A DNA stretch of 64,000 nucleotides, taken from assembly GCF_002234535.1 (NCBI RefSeq), contig NZ_CP022521.1:992001-1056000 (forward strand), in the 5' to 3' direction. Of this stretch, positions 1 through 9,253 are shown one piece after another. The notes beneath the pieces are model-generated. The model ran no database searches and had not been told where the DNA came from. It worked only from the letters and a program-made list of their open reading frames with translations. How positions within the stretch are numbered: position 1 is the first letter of the stretch; every line of letters begins with the position of its first letter. The stretch comes from Actinoalloteichus hoggarensis. GTDB taxonomy: Bacteria > Actinomycetota > Actinomycetes > Mycobacteriales > Pseudonocardiaceae. A program made the position numbers and the translations under genes.

Positions 1-766
1 TCACCGTCGTGTCGGGCTCGTCGAGCGGCACGCTGAAGTCCTCCTCCGGCCGATCGTCGTCCTCCGGCCGGGCCTTCAGGACCGTGAGCCTTTCGGCCGG
101 GTCCTCGGCGCAGCGCTCGATGACGGCGAGCCGGGCGTCGCCCGCGGCGAAGGCACGGTGCTCACAGTCGACCCTCGGCTGCCTGTCGGGGTTGACCAGC
201 GCGGGAACACGGCCGTACTGGAGGGTGCGCACGAGGTTGGACCCCCACACCTCGGTGAGGCGCCTGCCGGTCGCGGTCAGATAGGTGCCGTCGCCGAGCA
301 GCGTGGTGTCCTGCTCGGCGTCGGTGTTGCGCTGCGGGCCACGCTCCCCGGTGTCGCCGTCCAGCGAGGTGACCTCGCTGCAGTTCCGCGACTTCGCATA
401 GACCGCGACGGCGCGGTCCCACTGGGCTCCCACCGTGCACAGCGGCAGGTCGCGTTCGTAACTCCAGCGGCCCTCGCCGCTGAACGGGTCGAGCCCGCGC
501 ACGGTGCCGTCCGCACCGACGACGACCGAGGGCCCCGCCACCGAGGGTCGATCGGTGGCAGGACTCGGTGCGCTCCACACCTCCGCGAGCGACGGCGGCA
601 GGCGGGTGGGCGGCGCGGGCACCTCGGCGGACTCGCCGGCGGTCCGCAGCGTGGTCGCCCGCAGATCGCCCGTGTACCACGACACGGCCCCCACGCCGAG
701 GGCCACGACGACGATGAGCACGACGACCAGCACGTCGACCTTCGTGCGTCGTTCTGGTCGAACCAT
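1..766 (-). CDS. Conserved membrane-anchored protein, Rv3212-like (partial, C-terminus beyond window)
   Basis: About 255 codons are visible and the frame is open to the window edge, so the C-terminus is missing. The chosen ATG gives a short basic N-terminus (MVRPERRTK), then one membrane segment of about 20 residues rich in V, L and G, then an extracytoplasmic region. That region has PQQ/WD-like strand patterns such as GLDPFSGEGRWSYERDLPL and a DGTYLTATGRR element. This suggests a membrane-anchored beta-propeller-like protein, but no enzymatic motif is seen. It lies directly downstream of the DEAD-box helicase on the same strand, as Rv3212 does beside rhlE in M. tuberculosis (recollection). 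A GGGGAG purine run abuts the ATG. The function is unknown. Confidence 0.7.
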   Translation of the reverse strand, partial: MVRPERRTKVDVLVVVLIVVVALGVGAVSWYTGDLRATTLRTAGESAEVPAPPTRLPPSLAEVWSAPSPATDRPSVAGPSVVVGADGTVRGLDPFSGEGRWSYERDLPLCTVGAQWDRAVAVYAKSRNCSEVTSLDGDTGERGPQRNTDAEQDTTLLGDGTYLTATGRRLTEVWGSNLVRTLQYGRVPALVNPDRQPRVDCEHRAFAAGDARLAVIERCAEDPAERLTVLKARPEDDDRPEEDFSVPLDEPDTTV

Positions 767-827
767 CTCCCCGCTCCGGCTGTCCGCTCGCCGCGAGGAC
801 CCTCATCGCCCCGCGTTCGACGTGTCG

Positions 828-2576
828 TCAGTCTGCCGGTCGCTCCGCCGCGGCCTCGGCTCCGGTGTCGGCCGCGCCCTCGGTCTGACCGCTGCCGCGA
901 CGGCGCCGCCTGCGCCTGCGGGAGCGTTCGGGAGAGGTGGACTCCGGTCCCGAGTTGTCCGGCGACCTGGTCTCGGCGCCGTGCTCGGGCGTCGCGTCCA
1001 CCGAGACACCGCCACGGGTGCGTCGCCGGGTCCGGCTTCGCCGGGGGGCGCTGCGAGGAATCTCCTCCTCGTCACCGGTCGACGCCTCCGAGGAACGGCC
1101 GCTCGACGTCGTGGAGCCCTCGTCCGCGCCGCGGCCGGTCTTACGCCCGCCGCGCTTCCTGTTGCGCCGCTCACCGGGGCTGAGATCCTCCACCGGCTCG
1201 GCCTCCAGGCCCTCCCTGGTCCGCTTGCCCAGCGGCAGCCTGCCGCTGACGGACTCCGGGATGTTGATGTCGCTGTAGAGGTGTTCGGAGGTCGAGTACG
1301 TCTCGACGGGCTCGGGGATGCCCAGCTTCAGCGCGTCGTCGATGAGCTTCCAGCGCGACTCCTCGTCCCAGTCCACCAGCGTGACCGCGACGCCCTCGCG
1401 CCCCGCCCGTCCGGTGCGACCGATCCGGTGCACATAGGTCTTCTCGTCGTCGGGGCACTGGTAGTTGATGACGTGGGTGACGCCCGTGACGTCGATGCCT
1501 CGGGCGGCGACGTCGGTGGCGACCAGGATGTCGACCTTGCCCGCGCGGAAGGCGCGCAACGCCTGCTCCCTGGCGCCCTGTCCCAGGTCGCCGTGCACGG
1601 CGGCGGCGGCGAAGCCCCGTTCGCTCAGCTCGTCGGAGATCTTCTGTGCCGTCCGCTTGGTACGCGTGAAGATCATGCTGAGGCCTCGGTCGGCCGCCTG
1701 CATGACGCGGGCGAGCAGTTCCACCTTGTCCAGGGCGTGTGCCCGGTAGACGAACTGCCTGGTGCGCTCGTGGATCGCGCCCGCGTCGACCTCCTCGGCC
1801 CTGATGTGGGTCGGCTGAGTGAGGAAGGTCCTGGCCAGGGTGATGATCGGGCCCGGCATGGTGGCGGAGAAGAGCATCGTCTGCCGCTCGTCCGGCACCA
1901 TGCGCAGGATGCGTTCGATGTCCGGAAGGAAGCCCAGGTCGAGCATCTCGTCGGCCTCGTCGAGGACGAGGTTGCGAATCTTGCCGAGGACCAGGTGCCG
2001 CTGTTCGGCGAGGTCGAGCAGCCTGCCCGGCGTGCCGATCACGATGTCGACTCCCGAGCGCAGCGCCTGGATCTGCGGCTCGTAGGGCCTGCCGCCGTAG
2101 ACCGCGAGGGTGCGGATGCCGAGGTGTCGGCCCGCGTCGTTGATGTCGCGCGTCACCTGGAGGCACAGCTCACGGGTCGGCACGACCACCAGCGCCTGCG
2201 GCGTCCCGTCGCCGGGCAGCACGGCGCGCTGGAGCAGCGGGATGCCGAAGCCCAGCGTCTTGCCGGTGCCGGTGCGGGCCTGCCCGATGACGTCCTCGCC
2301 CTGTAGCGCGAGGGGCAGCGTCAGCTCCTGGATGGCGAACGCCCGTTCGATGCCTGCCTCGGCGAGGGCGCGGACGATGTCCGGATGGACCCCCAGCTCC
2401 GCGAAGGTGGCCGCCTGAGCGGGCGTCTCGGCCGCGGGCTGCAACGGGTGGGACGGGTCCTCGTCGGGGACCCCGGTCTGGCTGTGCTCCAGGCTTCTCA
2501 GGTCGGTGTCATCGTTCTCGTCGATGTCCGGGTGCTCGTTCTCTGTGCGAGTGGTCAGGGGGATCGCCTCTCTCAT
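828..2576 (-). CDS. rhlE: DEAD-box RNA helicase, RhlE-type (Rv3211-like)
   Basis: ATP-dependent RNA helicase of the DEAD-box family, probably acting on structured RNA, ribosome precursors or mRNA turnover. The motifs appear in order: Q-motif FAELGVHPDIVRALAEAGI with following Gln, Walker A ARTGTGKT near residue 97, PTREL, TPGR, DEAD (VLDEADEMLDLGF) near residue 206, FSATMP, ATDVAARGID and HRIGRTGRAGR. After the two RecA-like domains comes a long acidic then Arg-rich tail ending in RRRRRRRG, a typical RNA-tethering tail. The ATG at 2576 lacks a good ribosome site. A GAGAGG run 8 nt before an in-frame CTG at 2558 suggests that CTG could be the real start. Neighbour order matches Rv3211/Rv3212. 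Confidence 0.9.
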   Translation of the reverse strand: MREAIPLTTRTENEHPDIDENDDTDLRSLEHSQTGVPDEDPSHPLQPAAETPAQAATFAELGVHPDIVRALAEAGIERAFAIQELTLPLALQGEDVIGQARTGTGKTLGFGIPLLQRAVLPGDGTPQALVVVPTRELCLQVTRDINDAGRHLGIRTLAVYGGRPYEPQIQALRSGVDIVIGTPGRLLDLAEQRHLVLGKIRNLVLDEADEMLDLGFLPDIERILRMVPDERQTMLFSATMPGPIITLARTFLTQPTHIRAEEVDAGAIHERTRQFVYRAHALDKVELLARVMQAADRGLSMIFTRTKRTAQKISDELSERGFAAAAVHGDLGQGAREQALRAFRAGKVDILVATDVAARGIDVTGVTHVINYQCPDDEKTYVHRIGRTGRAGREGVAVTLVDWDEESRWKLIDDALKLGIPEPVETYSTSEHLYSDINIPESVSGRLPLGKRTREGLEAEPVEDLSPGERRNRKRGGRKTGRGADEGSTTSSGRSSEASTGDEEEIPRSAPRRSRTRRRTRGGVSVDATPEHGAETRSPDNSGPESTSPERSRRRRRRRRGSGQTEGAADTGAEAAAERPAD

Positions 2577-2858
2577 ACCAGCGCGCACGGCCCTGGTGAA
2601 GCCGCTCGACCGTCGTCGGCACGTTCGAGATTCTCGTGTGCCGGGCGCGGGAGGGCCGAGACGACAGTGCGCGCGCCCTTTCGCGTGACGGTTGACCGTC
2701 ACCGCTTGTTCCTGCGGAGCCGCTCGCTGCCGCTCTCACGGCGCCCGACCCATCCGATGAGCCGACCCGTGGCGCGGCGAACTGCCTCTGCATCGCAACC
2801 CAGCCTACCTGGACATCCCATGCCGATGAAGCATCAGCCGCGCTCGGGTCTCGCAGGT

Positions 2859-2886
2859 GTGACGCAAGCCCTCCGATGGCTAGGGT
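2859..2886 (+). promoter_or_regulatory. Promoter of the ferritin-like gene (leaderless)
   Basis: A GTGACG hexamer (2859-2864) is followed by a 16-nt spacer and a TAGGGT -10 hexamer (2881-2886). The ATG begins 7 nt after the -10, so the transcript would be leaderless or nearly so. Confidence 0.5.
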
Positions 2887-2893
2887 GCTAGGC

Positions 2894-3580
2894 ATGACCG
2901 AGGCTGATCAACAGGCGGCGCCCGGAAGCTCACCGGGCGAGGCCATTCCCGAAGGCGCCATCGACCTGCTCGGGGTCATCGCGTACGGCGAGCTGTCCGC
3001 CTTCGACCGACTCGCGGAGGACTCCAGGATCGCGCCGACGCTGGAAGGTCGTGCGGCCCTGGCGAGCATGGCCGCGGCCGAGATCGCCCACTACCGGACC
3101 CTCGACGACTACCTCGCGGGCCGAGGGCACTCGCTGCCGGTCGCCATGCGGCCGTTCATCGAGCCGATCGATCGCTTCCATGCCTCCACCGCCCCGAAGA
3201 CCTGGCTGGAGTCGCTGGTCAAGGCCTATGTCGGCGACGGGTTGGCCGCCGACTTCTACCGGGAGATCGGCAACCTGCTCGACTCGCCGCTCAAGGAACT
3301 GGTGCAGGAGGTGCTGGCCGACACCGGGCACTCGGCCTTCGCCGAGCGGGAGGTCCAGGCGGCGTGTGCGGCGGACCGGACCGTGCGGGACCGGCTCACC
3401 CTGTGGGGCAGGCGGCTGCTCGGGGAGGCCGTCACCCAGGCGCAGTACGTGGCCGCGGAGCGGGACGGCCTCACGGAGCTGATCATTCGCGGCAGCGGTG
3501 ACCTGGCGGGCATCGGCGCGCTGCTGCGCAGGTTGCAGAACAGTCATACGAAGCGGATGGCGGCCCTGGGGCTGGGCTGA
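2894..3580 (+). CDS. Ferritin-like fold protein (Rv3210c-like, MiaE-related superfamily)
   Basis: A 228-residue all-alpha protein. An [12 protein letters not shown] segment gives a candidate E-x-x-H diiron ligand pair near residue 65. A second helix carries [12 protein letters not shown] near residue 150, as in ferritin-like/tRNA-hydroxylase-like folds. The start is the ATG 7 nt after a TAGGGT -10 element. An upstream ATG at 2876 lies within the promoter. The gene is divergent from the DEAD-box helicase, and its place beside DUF3107 and TetR genes matches Rv3210c. The substrate is unknown, and calling it a tRNA hydroxylase would be over-reading. Confidence 0.75.
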   Translation: MTEADQQAAPGSSPGEAIPEGAIDLLGVIAYGELSAFDRLAEDSRIAPTLEGRAALASMAAAEIAHYRTLDDYLAGRGHSLPVAMRPFIEPIDRFHASTAPKTWLESLVKAYVGDGLAADFYREIGNLLDSPLKELVQEVLADTGHSAFAEREVQAACAADRTVRDRLTLWGRRLLGEAVTQAQYVAAERDGLTELIIRGSGDLAGIGALLRRLQNSHTKRMAALGLG

Positions 3581-3931
3581 GTCGAACCGGCGCGGACTCG
3601 CCGGGCAGGCGGCGCGGCGGGTCATGGGGAGTCTCGACGGGCATCGAGGGACTCCGGCGCCGCGTGGGGCTGATGTGTTCGAGTCGGCGTTCGTCGAAGG
3701 TCGCGCCGAGCGGCGTGTCGCCCGCCCGGCGGGCACCGGCTCTCGAAGCATGGTGCAGGCGCGGGGCGGATCGGGGCGGGTGCGCCGGCAGTGCCGACGC
3801 CACGCGAGACGGGTGGACGGCGGGGTGACCGGCTCCGCCGACGCTCGGTGGGAGTCGGGGCTGCGCCGTGCCCGTGTCGGGCTCGACTAGCCTGGCCGGG
3901 AAACCGTGCAGTTCGACGACCGGAGGTCGGC
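3581..3931 (+). other. Intergenic region without a supported gene
   Basis: GC-rich spacer between the ferritin-like gene and the DUF3107 gene. The open frames in it look like shadows. The only signal seen is a TAGCCT hexamer at 3888-3893 that may be the -10 of the DUF3107 gene. Confidence 0.5.
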
Positions 3932-4162
3932 GTGGAGGTAAAGATCGGCGTCGCGGACAGCTCTCGTGAGCTCGTCCTCACCAGCTCGCAGTCGCCGGAT
4001 GAGGTGGAGACGCTCATCACCGATGCACTGGGTGACAAGCAGGGTCTGCTCACCCTGGTGGACGACAAGGGCAGGCGCTACGTGGTCCCGACGGAGCGGA
4101 TCGCCTACATCGAGATCGGCCCGAGCGAAGCACGACGGGTCGGCTTCGCCGTCAACGGCTGA
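3932..4162 (+). CDS. DUF3107 small protein (Rv3208A/TB9.4-like)
   Basis: A 76-residue acidic protein beginning VEVKIGVADSSRELVL and ending EARRVGFAVNG. It matches the small actinobacterial DUF3107 family, with predicted beta-rich fold and the conserved VPTERIAYIEIG segment near the C-terminus. The GTG start has a GGAGG ribosome site 5 nt upstream. It sits next to a convergent TetR gene, the same pairing as Rv3208A/Rv3208. Biochemical role unknown. Confidence 0.85.
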   Translation: MEVKIGVADSSRELVLTSSQSPDEVETLITDALGDKQGLLTLVDDKGRRYVVPTERIAYIEIGPSEARRVGFAVNG

Positions 4163-4491
4163 GCAGGCAGGTGACGGCCGCGACGGCAGGCTTCCACGAT
4201 GCCGCGCGGTCCTCACCGGCCCGGGCCGCACCCGGCCCTGCGTGGAGTGACGGCCCCCGGCGGGCGGCGGATCCGCTGCTATGTCGCTTCGCGGGACGGC
4301 CTCGGTCGGGGCCGCCCGATGCGCCCCAGAACCCCGGTGTGCCCCAGCACCCCCATGCGTCCCAGAATCTCCCCGCACCCAGGTCAAGGGCGTCCGCTCC
4401 GCTGCCTGTCGGCTCGCGACCGCTGTCGAACGGCGGGACCGGGACACGACGGCGTGGGCGCGGGCCGCTCGTGGAGCCTGCCCGACCCGGC
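4163..4491. other. Convergent intergenic region, no gene seen
   Basis: Spacer between the converging DUF3107 and TetR genes. It contains a C-rich stretch with repeated CCCCAG words around 4320-4380 and no convincing ORF or strong terminator. Confidence 0.5.
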
Positions 4492-5124
4492 TCAGCCGGA
4501 CTGCAGCGGGAAGCCGCCGATACCCCGCCAGGCGAGGCTCGCGATCAGCGCGACCGCGTCGTCCTGGGGCAGCGCGCGACCGTCGTTCAGCCAGTATCGG
4601 GCCGTCACCTGGCTGAGGCCGGCGAGGCCTACCGCGAGCAGCCTGGCGCGCTCTTCGTCGAGCCCGGCGTCCGCGGTCACCGCACGGGTGATCGTCTCGA
4701 CGCACTGCGACGTCGCGTTCTCGATGGCCTGCTCCACGGCGGGCTCGCCACGCAGGTCCGACTCGAACACCAGCCGATAGGCGTGTCCCTCGCCGTTGAC
4801 GAAGTCGAAGTAGGCCGCCACCGCCGCGTGCACCCGCAGCTTGTTGTCCGGAGTCGACTCGATGGCCGCGTCGAGTCTGCGCACCAGCTCGTCGGCCTGG
4901 GTCTCCAACAGGGCCAGATACAGGTCGAGCTTGCCGGGGAAGTGCTGGTAGAGGACGGGCTTGCTGACGCCTGCGCGCTCGGCGATCTCGTCCATGGCGG
5001 CGGCGTGGTACCCGTTCGCGACGAACACGTGCTGGGCGGCGCTGAGGAGCTGCGCGCGCCGTGCCGTGCGCGGCAGCCGCACTCCGCGGGCGGTGTGTTC
5101 CGTCTCCGGCGCCGTCTCGGTCAT
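4492..5124 (-). CDS. TetR-family transcriptional regulator (Rv3208-like)
   Basis: A 210-residue repressor-type protein. The N-terminal TetR helix-turn-helix spans about residues 20-62, with AAMDEIAERAGVSKPVLYQHFPGK as the recognition unit. An all-helical ligand domain follows. The ATG start has GGGAGG 7 nt upstream. The protein is divergent from the alpha/beta hydrolase gene and convergent with DUF3107. A short palindrome (CAGTC-T-GACTG) 37 nt upstream of the start could be its operator. The ligand is unknown. Confidence 0.9.
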   Translation of the reverse strand: MTETAPETEHTARGVRLPRTARRAQLLSAAQHVFVANGYHAAAMDEIAERAGVSKPVLYQHFPGKLDLYLALLETQADELVRRLDAAIESTPDNKLRVHAAVAAYFDFVNGEGHAYRLVFESDLRGEPAVEQAIENATSQCVETITRAVTADAGLDEERARLLAVGLAGLSQVTARYWLNDGRALPQDDAVALIASLAWRGIGGFPLQSG

Positions 5125-5160
5125 CTCTGTGCCTCCCGACAAGTTCTTCCCCCGGCAGTG

Positions 5161-5171
5161 CAGTCTGACTG
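5161..5171. promoter_or_regulatory. Candidate TetR operator
   Basis: A perfect 11-bp inverted repeat, CAGTC-T-GACTG, lies in the divergent intergenic region 37 nt upstream of the TetR start. The position fits autoregulation, but it is short and could be chance. Confidence 0.3.
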
Positions 5172-5346
5172 ACTCGACCGGGTGGTCGTGCCCAGGCCGG
5201 TGGTGACACGGGGCTGTCATTCACCGACCGATGGAGCCCCACGAACCGTACTCGCCGGTAGCTCCCCGCGCGTAGCGCGCACGTGGTCCGAGTGGTCCGC
5301 ACGGGTTCGGGATGACCGGGCGGCCGTCCTCACGCATCCTGAGGAC

Positions 5347-6642
5347 GTGACGTCTCCACAGCCGCAGTCCCCGCCGCCGCGACCCCGGCAGGACCCGATT
5401 CCGGAGTGCGAGCGGCCGTCACCGGGCGACCTCCCCGCCCCGGACCCGGCTGCCTCGGGGCCGACAGCGACGGACCCGGCTGCCCCGGACTCGGGAGCGC
5501 CGGGCCGCTCGGGTCCGCGGTCCACGGCGCGGCCTGGATTCCGGCTGCCGAGGTGGACGGCCAGGCGGGCGCCGCATCGACCGGACCTGACCTGGGTGCC
5601 GCTGTCGGACGTGGAGCTGCCGCCGTTGGATCTGACCCGGCTCCCGTGGCCAGGGCGCACGCTGGAGGTGGCGGGCACGCGGCTGCACATCAGGGAGACC
5701 CCCGCCGAGACGCCGGACGCGCCGACCGCCGTCTACCTGCACGGACTCGCGGGGTCGGCATCGAACTGGACCGATCTGGCCGGGTTGCTGCGCGTCAGGC
5801 TGAAGGGCATCTCGGTCGACCTGCCCGGCTTCGGCCGCTCCGCACCGCCGGACGGATTCCTCTACACCCCGGACGCCCACGTCCGGATGGTGATCCGGCT
5901 GCTGGAGAGCCGGGGAGCGGGGCCGGTCCACCTGCTGGGGAACTCCTTCGGCGGGCTGGTCGCGGCGATCGTCGCGGCCACCCGGCCCGACCTGGTGGCC
6001 ACGCTGACCTTGATCTCCCCTGCGGTCCCGGATCTGCGGCCGAGCCCGGACCGACTGTCCGATCCTCGCTTCCCGTTGGCCTATCTCCCCGTGATCGGGA
6101 AGCCGGTTCGCCGGGCGCTCGCCGCGATGACCCCGCTGGCCCGAGCCGAGCAGATGATGCGGGTGTGCTTCGCCCGCCCCGACCTGGTGCCGCGGCACCG
6201 CATCGAGGAGTTCGCCGCCGAGATGGCGAGACTGAGCCGCACCTCCTGGGCCGGGCCCGCCCTCGGTCGCACGACGATGGCGATGATCAGGTTCTGGCTG
6301 GCGCGCGGGGACCGGTCGCTGTGGAGAGTGCTGCCGAAGGTGTCGGCGCCCACGCTGGTGATCTGGGGCACAGAGGACCGGCTCATGAGCGCCCGCAAGG
6401 CGGTCCGCACCGCGACGGCGCTCCCGCACGGGCGGCTGCTGATGCTGCCCTATACCGGGCATGTCGCCCAGATGGAGCAGCCGGAACTGGTGGCGAAGGC
6501 CGTGCTGGGGATGGTCGCCGAGCCTTGGCTGCCCGAGAAGCTGCAGAGTGAGGACCGGACCCGGATGCTGCTGGATCCCCGAACCGACACGCCCGTCCTC
6601 GGCGGCGATGAGTGGGGGCGTTCCGGAGGTATGGCAGTCTGA
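5347..6642 (+). CDS. Alpha/beta-fold hydrolase
   Basis: A 431-residue protein with a long Pro/Ala-rich, probably disordered N-terminus (about 100 residues), then an alpha/beta-hydrolase domain. Visible are an oxyanion HGLAGSASNW segment, the nucleophile elbow GNSFGG, an acid in WGTEDRLMS and a catalytic His in YTGHVAQME. A lipase/esterase or lactonase activity is likely but the substrate cannot be read. The GTG start follows a CATCCT hexamer by 6 nt, the same pattern as the HemD-like gene, suggesting leaderless transcription. The ORF reads on upstream, but residues before this GTG look non-conserved. Its stop lies 4 nt before the next gene's start. Confidence 0.85.
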   Translation: MTSPQPQSPPPRPRQDPIPECERPSPGDLPAPDPAASGPTATDPAAPDSGAPGRSGPRSTARPGFRLPRWTARRAPHRPDLTWVPLSDVELPPLDLTRLPWPGRTLEVAGTRLHIRETPAETPDAPTAVYLHGLAGSASNWTDLAGLLRVRLKGISVDLPGFGRSAPPDGFLYTPDAHVRMVIRLLESRGAGPVHLLGNSFGGLVAAIVAATRPDLVATLTLISPAVPDLRPSPDRLSDPRFPLAYLPVIGKPVRRALAAMTPLARAEQMMRVCFARPDLVPRHRIEEFAAEMARLSRTSWAGPALGRTTMAMIRFWLARGDRSLWRVLPKVSAPTLVIWGTEDRLMSARKAVRTATALPHGRLLMLPYTGHVAQMEQPELVAKAVLGMVAEPWLPEKLQSEDRTRMLLDPRTDTPVLGGDEWGRSGGMAV

Positions 6643-6646
6643 TTCG

Positions 6647-7753
6647 GTGCCGCCGACCTCGAAGGGAACACGTCGCGACGCCGACCCCCTCGGCAGGCCG
6701 ACCGCCCAGGACTCCACCGGACCGCGACGGCGCGGCGCCCCGTCCCCGGACACGGCCGACGACCCGGATGCCGTCGGCGGCTCCGCCGAACTCGAACCGC
6801 TGGCCGCCTCCTGGCAGCCGGTGCTCGCCGACGAGCCGACTTCGGCCGAGGCCGAGGACGACACACGCGGACTGCGGTCGATCCATCGTCGTCTCGGGTG
6901 GCGGTTGTACGCGGTTCCGCTGCTCATGATCGTGACGGTGGTCGTCGTGCTCGACGTCCTGCGCACGCCCGCCGACTCCGCCGCCGTCGCCGACGGCGGT
7001 GACCCGGCGACGAGCGAGCCCGGCGGTGCGGGCGGTCCGACGACGGGGTCCGAGGAGGAGCCGACCCCCGTGGAACCGGTGGACGTGGACATCGCGAACG
7101 CCGAACTGCCCGAGGGCGACGCCTTCGCGACGAGCGGATCGGGCGAGTTCCGGCTGCTGGCCGGCACGACCGACGTCGTCGGCGAGGCAGGCGACCTGCA
7201 CACCTACACGGTCGAGATCGAGGACGGACTCGACGTGGCCGCGGACGAGGACGTCTTCTCCTCGATGGTCGACCAGACCCTCGCCGATCCGCGCAGCTGG
7301 CCGGGCCAGGGCGAGATCACGATGCGACGGGTGGACGACTCCGGCGCGGCCCCCGACCTGCGCATCACGCTGGTCTCGCAACAGACGGCCGCGGCGGCCT
7401 GCGGCGACGTCCTGCCCTTCGAGGTCTCCTGCCTGGTGGCCGAGGGCGACGCCCATCGGGCCTACCTGAACGCGGCGCGCTGGACACGCGGTGCACACTC
7501 TTACGAGTCGAACCTGGCCGACTTCCGGCACTACATGGTGAACCACGAGGTCGGCCACCACCTGGGCCTGCGCCACGTCGCCTGTGGCACCGACGGTGAA
7601 CTGGCCAGGGTGATGATGGACCAGTCGATCAGCCTCGCCGACGAGGAACTGAGCCTGTTGGGCCGGGCGGGCGGCATCGAGGAGCCCGTGCCCGACGGCG
7701 GCGCGGTGTGCAGGCCGAACGCCTGGCCGTATCCGGTGATCGACGCGAACTAG
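6647..7753 (+). CDS. DUF3152 membrane-anchored zinc-protease-like protein, copy 1 (Rv3207c-like)
   Basis: A 368-residue protein with a disordered N-terminal cytoplasmic part, one membrane segment (LYAVPLLMIVTVVVVLDVL, about residues 86-105) and an extracytoplasmic DUF3152 domain. The domain carries HEVGHHLGLRH near residues 301-311, matching the metzincin zinc signature HExxHxxGxxH, and a downstream MMDQSISL Met-turn-like segment. Peptidase activity is inferred, not shown. The GTG start is 4 nt after the hydrolase stop, so the two genes may be co-transcribed. An in-frame ATG at 6608 is an alternative start. A second DUF3152 gene follows directly. Confidence 0.85.
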   Translation: MPPTSKGTRRDADPLGRPTAQDSTGPRRRGAPSPDTADDPDAVGGSAELEPLAASWQPVLADEPTSAEAEDDTRGLRSIHRRLGWRLYAVPLLMIVTVVVVLDVLRTPADSAAVADGGDPATSEPGGAGGPTTGSEEEPTPVEPVDVDIANAELPEGDAFATSGSGEFRLLAGTTDVVGEAGDLHTYTVEIEDGLDVAADEDVFSSMVDQTLADPRSWPGQGEITMRRVDDSGAAPDLRITLVSQQTAAAACGDVLPFEVSCLVAEGDAHRAYLNAARWTRGAHSYESNLADFRHYMVNHEVGHHLGLRHVACGTDGELARVMMDQSISLADEELSLLGRAGGIEEPVPDGGAVCRPNAWPYPVIDAN

Positions 7754-7817
7754 GGCAGTGTGGCAGCGTGTCGTCAGGGTCGGGGGACCGTGCACGCTCG
7801 ACGAGAGAGAGGAAGAC

Positions 7818-8894
7818 GTGACCTCGACTCATCGACGGCCCGCCGGACGTCGCGATCAGCCTGGCAGGCGTCGAACGGCAGCCGAGCCGCTCACGGCGGA
7901 CTGGAGCCCGGCCGGGCGGTCGGCGCGGGCCGAGGACGCCGAACAGGACCGGCACGGCCGAGCCGAACACGACGAGCGCGGGGCCGACGGATCTCGGCGC
8001 ACCGGACAGGGTCTGCTCGCCGTCTACGGCTGGCGGCTCTACGCGCTTCCCCTGCTGTTGGTGCTCTCGCTCTTCATCGTGCTCGACGTCGCGCGGGATC
8101 CGGCGGGATCGGCGGACGACCCGGTGGCCATCGGTAGCGCGGGCCGGGGCGACTCGGCGGCGGCGGACGACTCGGGCGAGGCCGGTCAGGCCGCACCGCG
8201 CGGACCCGAGATCGACGAGGAGGTCCCCGGTGCCCGGTTCGACCCCTCCATCATCGCCGCGGAGCTGCCGGGCGGCGGTCCGTTCCCCACGGTCGGCAGC
8301 GGAACGTTCAAGGTGCTGCCGGGCACGACGGAGCTGCTGGGCTCGCCGGCCGGGAACACCTATGACTACACGGTCGAGGTCGAGACGGGCCTGGACGTCC
8401 CCGTCGACGAGGACGGCTTCTCGACCATGGTGCAGGAGACCCTGTCCGACGAGCGGAGCTGGGTCGGCAACCAGTACCCGGGGATGGACCCGGTCGGCAT
8501 CCGTCGGGTCGACGAGTCGTCCGGGGTGATCCCGGACTTCCGGGTGATGCTGGTCTCGCAGTCGCTGGCGCAGGAGAGGTGCGCGGGCGCGGTCGAGTAC
8601 GAGGCGTCCTGTCGGATCGAGGAGCACGTCTACCTCAATGCCGCGCGGTGGGTGCGGGGCGCTCGGGACTTCCAGGGCGAGACCACGCGGTACCGGCAGT
8701 ACCTGATCAACCACGAGGTGGGCCATGCGCTCGGGCACGCTCAGCACCTGCCCTGCGACGTGGACGGCGGCCCGGCGCCGATCATGATGCAGCAGAGCTG
8801 GAGCCTGTCCAACGACGTCCTCCATCAGCTTTCGCCGCAGGCCTACGTCGCCGACGGCAAGGTCTGCGAGCCGAACGGCTGGCCGACTCCCTGA
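7818..8894 (+). CDS. DUF3152 membrane-anchored zinc-protease-like protein, copy 2
   Basis: A 358-residue paralogue of the preceding gene with the same layout: disordered N-terminus, one membrane helix (LYALPLLLVLSLFIVLDVA), then the DUF3152 domain. The zinc motif reads HEVGHALGHAQH near residues 299-310. The third His is one residue further along than in copy 1, so the ligand spacing is altered. A MMQQSWSL Met-turn-like segment follows. The GTG start has AGAGAGG 5 nt upstream. The tandem arrangement points to local duplication. Confidence 0.85.
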   Translation: MTSTHRRPAGRRDQPGRRRTAAEPLTADWSPAGRSARAEDAEQDRHGRAEHDERGADGSRRTGQGLLAVYGWRLYALPLLLVLSLFIVLDVARDPAGSADDPVAIGSAGRGDSAAADDSGEAGQAAPRGPEIDEEVPGARFDPSIIAAELPGGGPFPTVGSGTFKVLPGTTELLGSPAGNTYDYTVEVETGLDVPVDEDGFSTMVQETLSDERSWVGNQYPGMDPVGIRRVDESSGVIPDFRVMLVSQSLAQERCAGAVEYEASCRIEEHVYLNAARWVRGARDFQGETTRYRQYLINHEVGHALGHAQHLPCDVDGGPAPIMMQQSWSLSNDVLHQLSPQAYVADGKVCEPNGWPTP

Positions 8895-9253
8895 CGCCGG
8901 TCGGTCGATCCCTCGGATCGGCCCTAGACCGCCGCGGGAGGCGCGTCGGTGGTTCCGTGCCGGGCGCGGCGCCTCTCGCGGTGTGAGCGCCGCCCTCGCG
9001 GCGCGAGCGCTGTCCTTCCGGGCGGGCACGGGCTTCTCGGCGCGGGCACGGTCTTCCCAGGGGGACTGAGGATCGAGTCACGAGCGCCGTGCCGCGTGCG
9101 GGCCGGGCGCGGCCGGTGGCGCGTTTCGGGCGCACGTCCTGCCGCGCCTGCCCGCCGATGCCGTCCTAGATGCTGGGAGCGGAATGTCGACGGTCGCCCG
9201 CCGCGTTGTATAAGCAGCAGAAGGCGTGTGTGCCGATCCGAGGAGGACCGCTG
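8895..9253 (+). other. Intergenic region upstream of moeZ
   Basis: No gene seen. It is GC-rich with simple G/C/T words and ends with an AT-richer patch at about 9205-9215 that holds the candidate moeZ promoter. Confidence 0.5.
9187..9214 (+). promoter_or_regulatory. Candidate moeZ promoter
   Basis: TCGACG (9187-9192), a 16-nt spacer and TATAAG (9209-9214). This is the only AT-rich hexamer in the 360-bp spacer, and moeZ starts 40 nt downstream with its own AGGAGG ribosome site. Confidence 0.4.

Noticed and set aside
4163-4491. Plus-strand ORF extending from DUF3107 toward the TetR gene
   Set aside because: Low-complexity Pro/Arg translation. It overlaps the TetR coding strand region and lacks a ribosome site.
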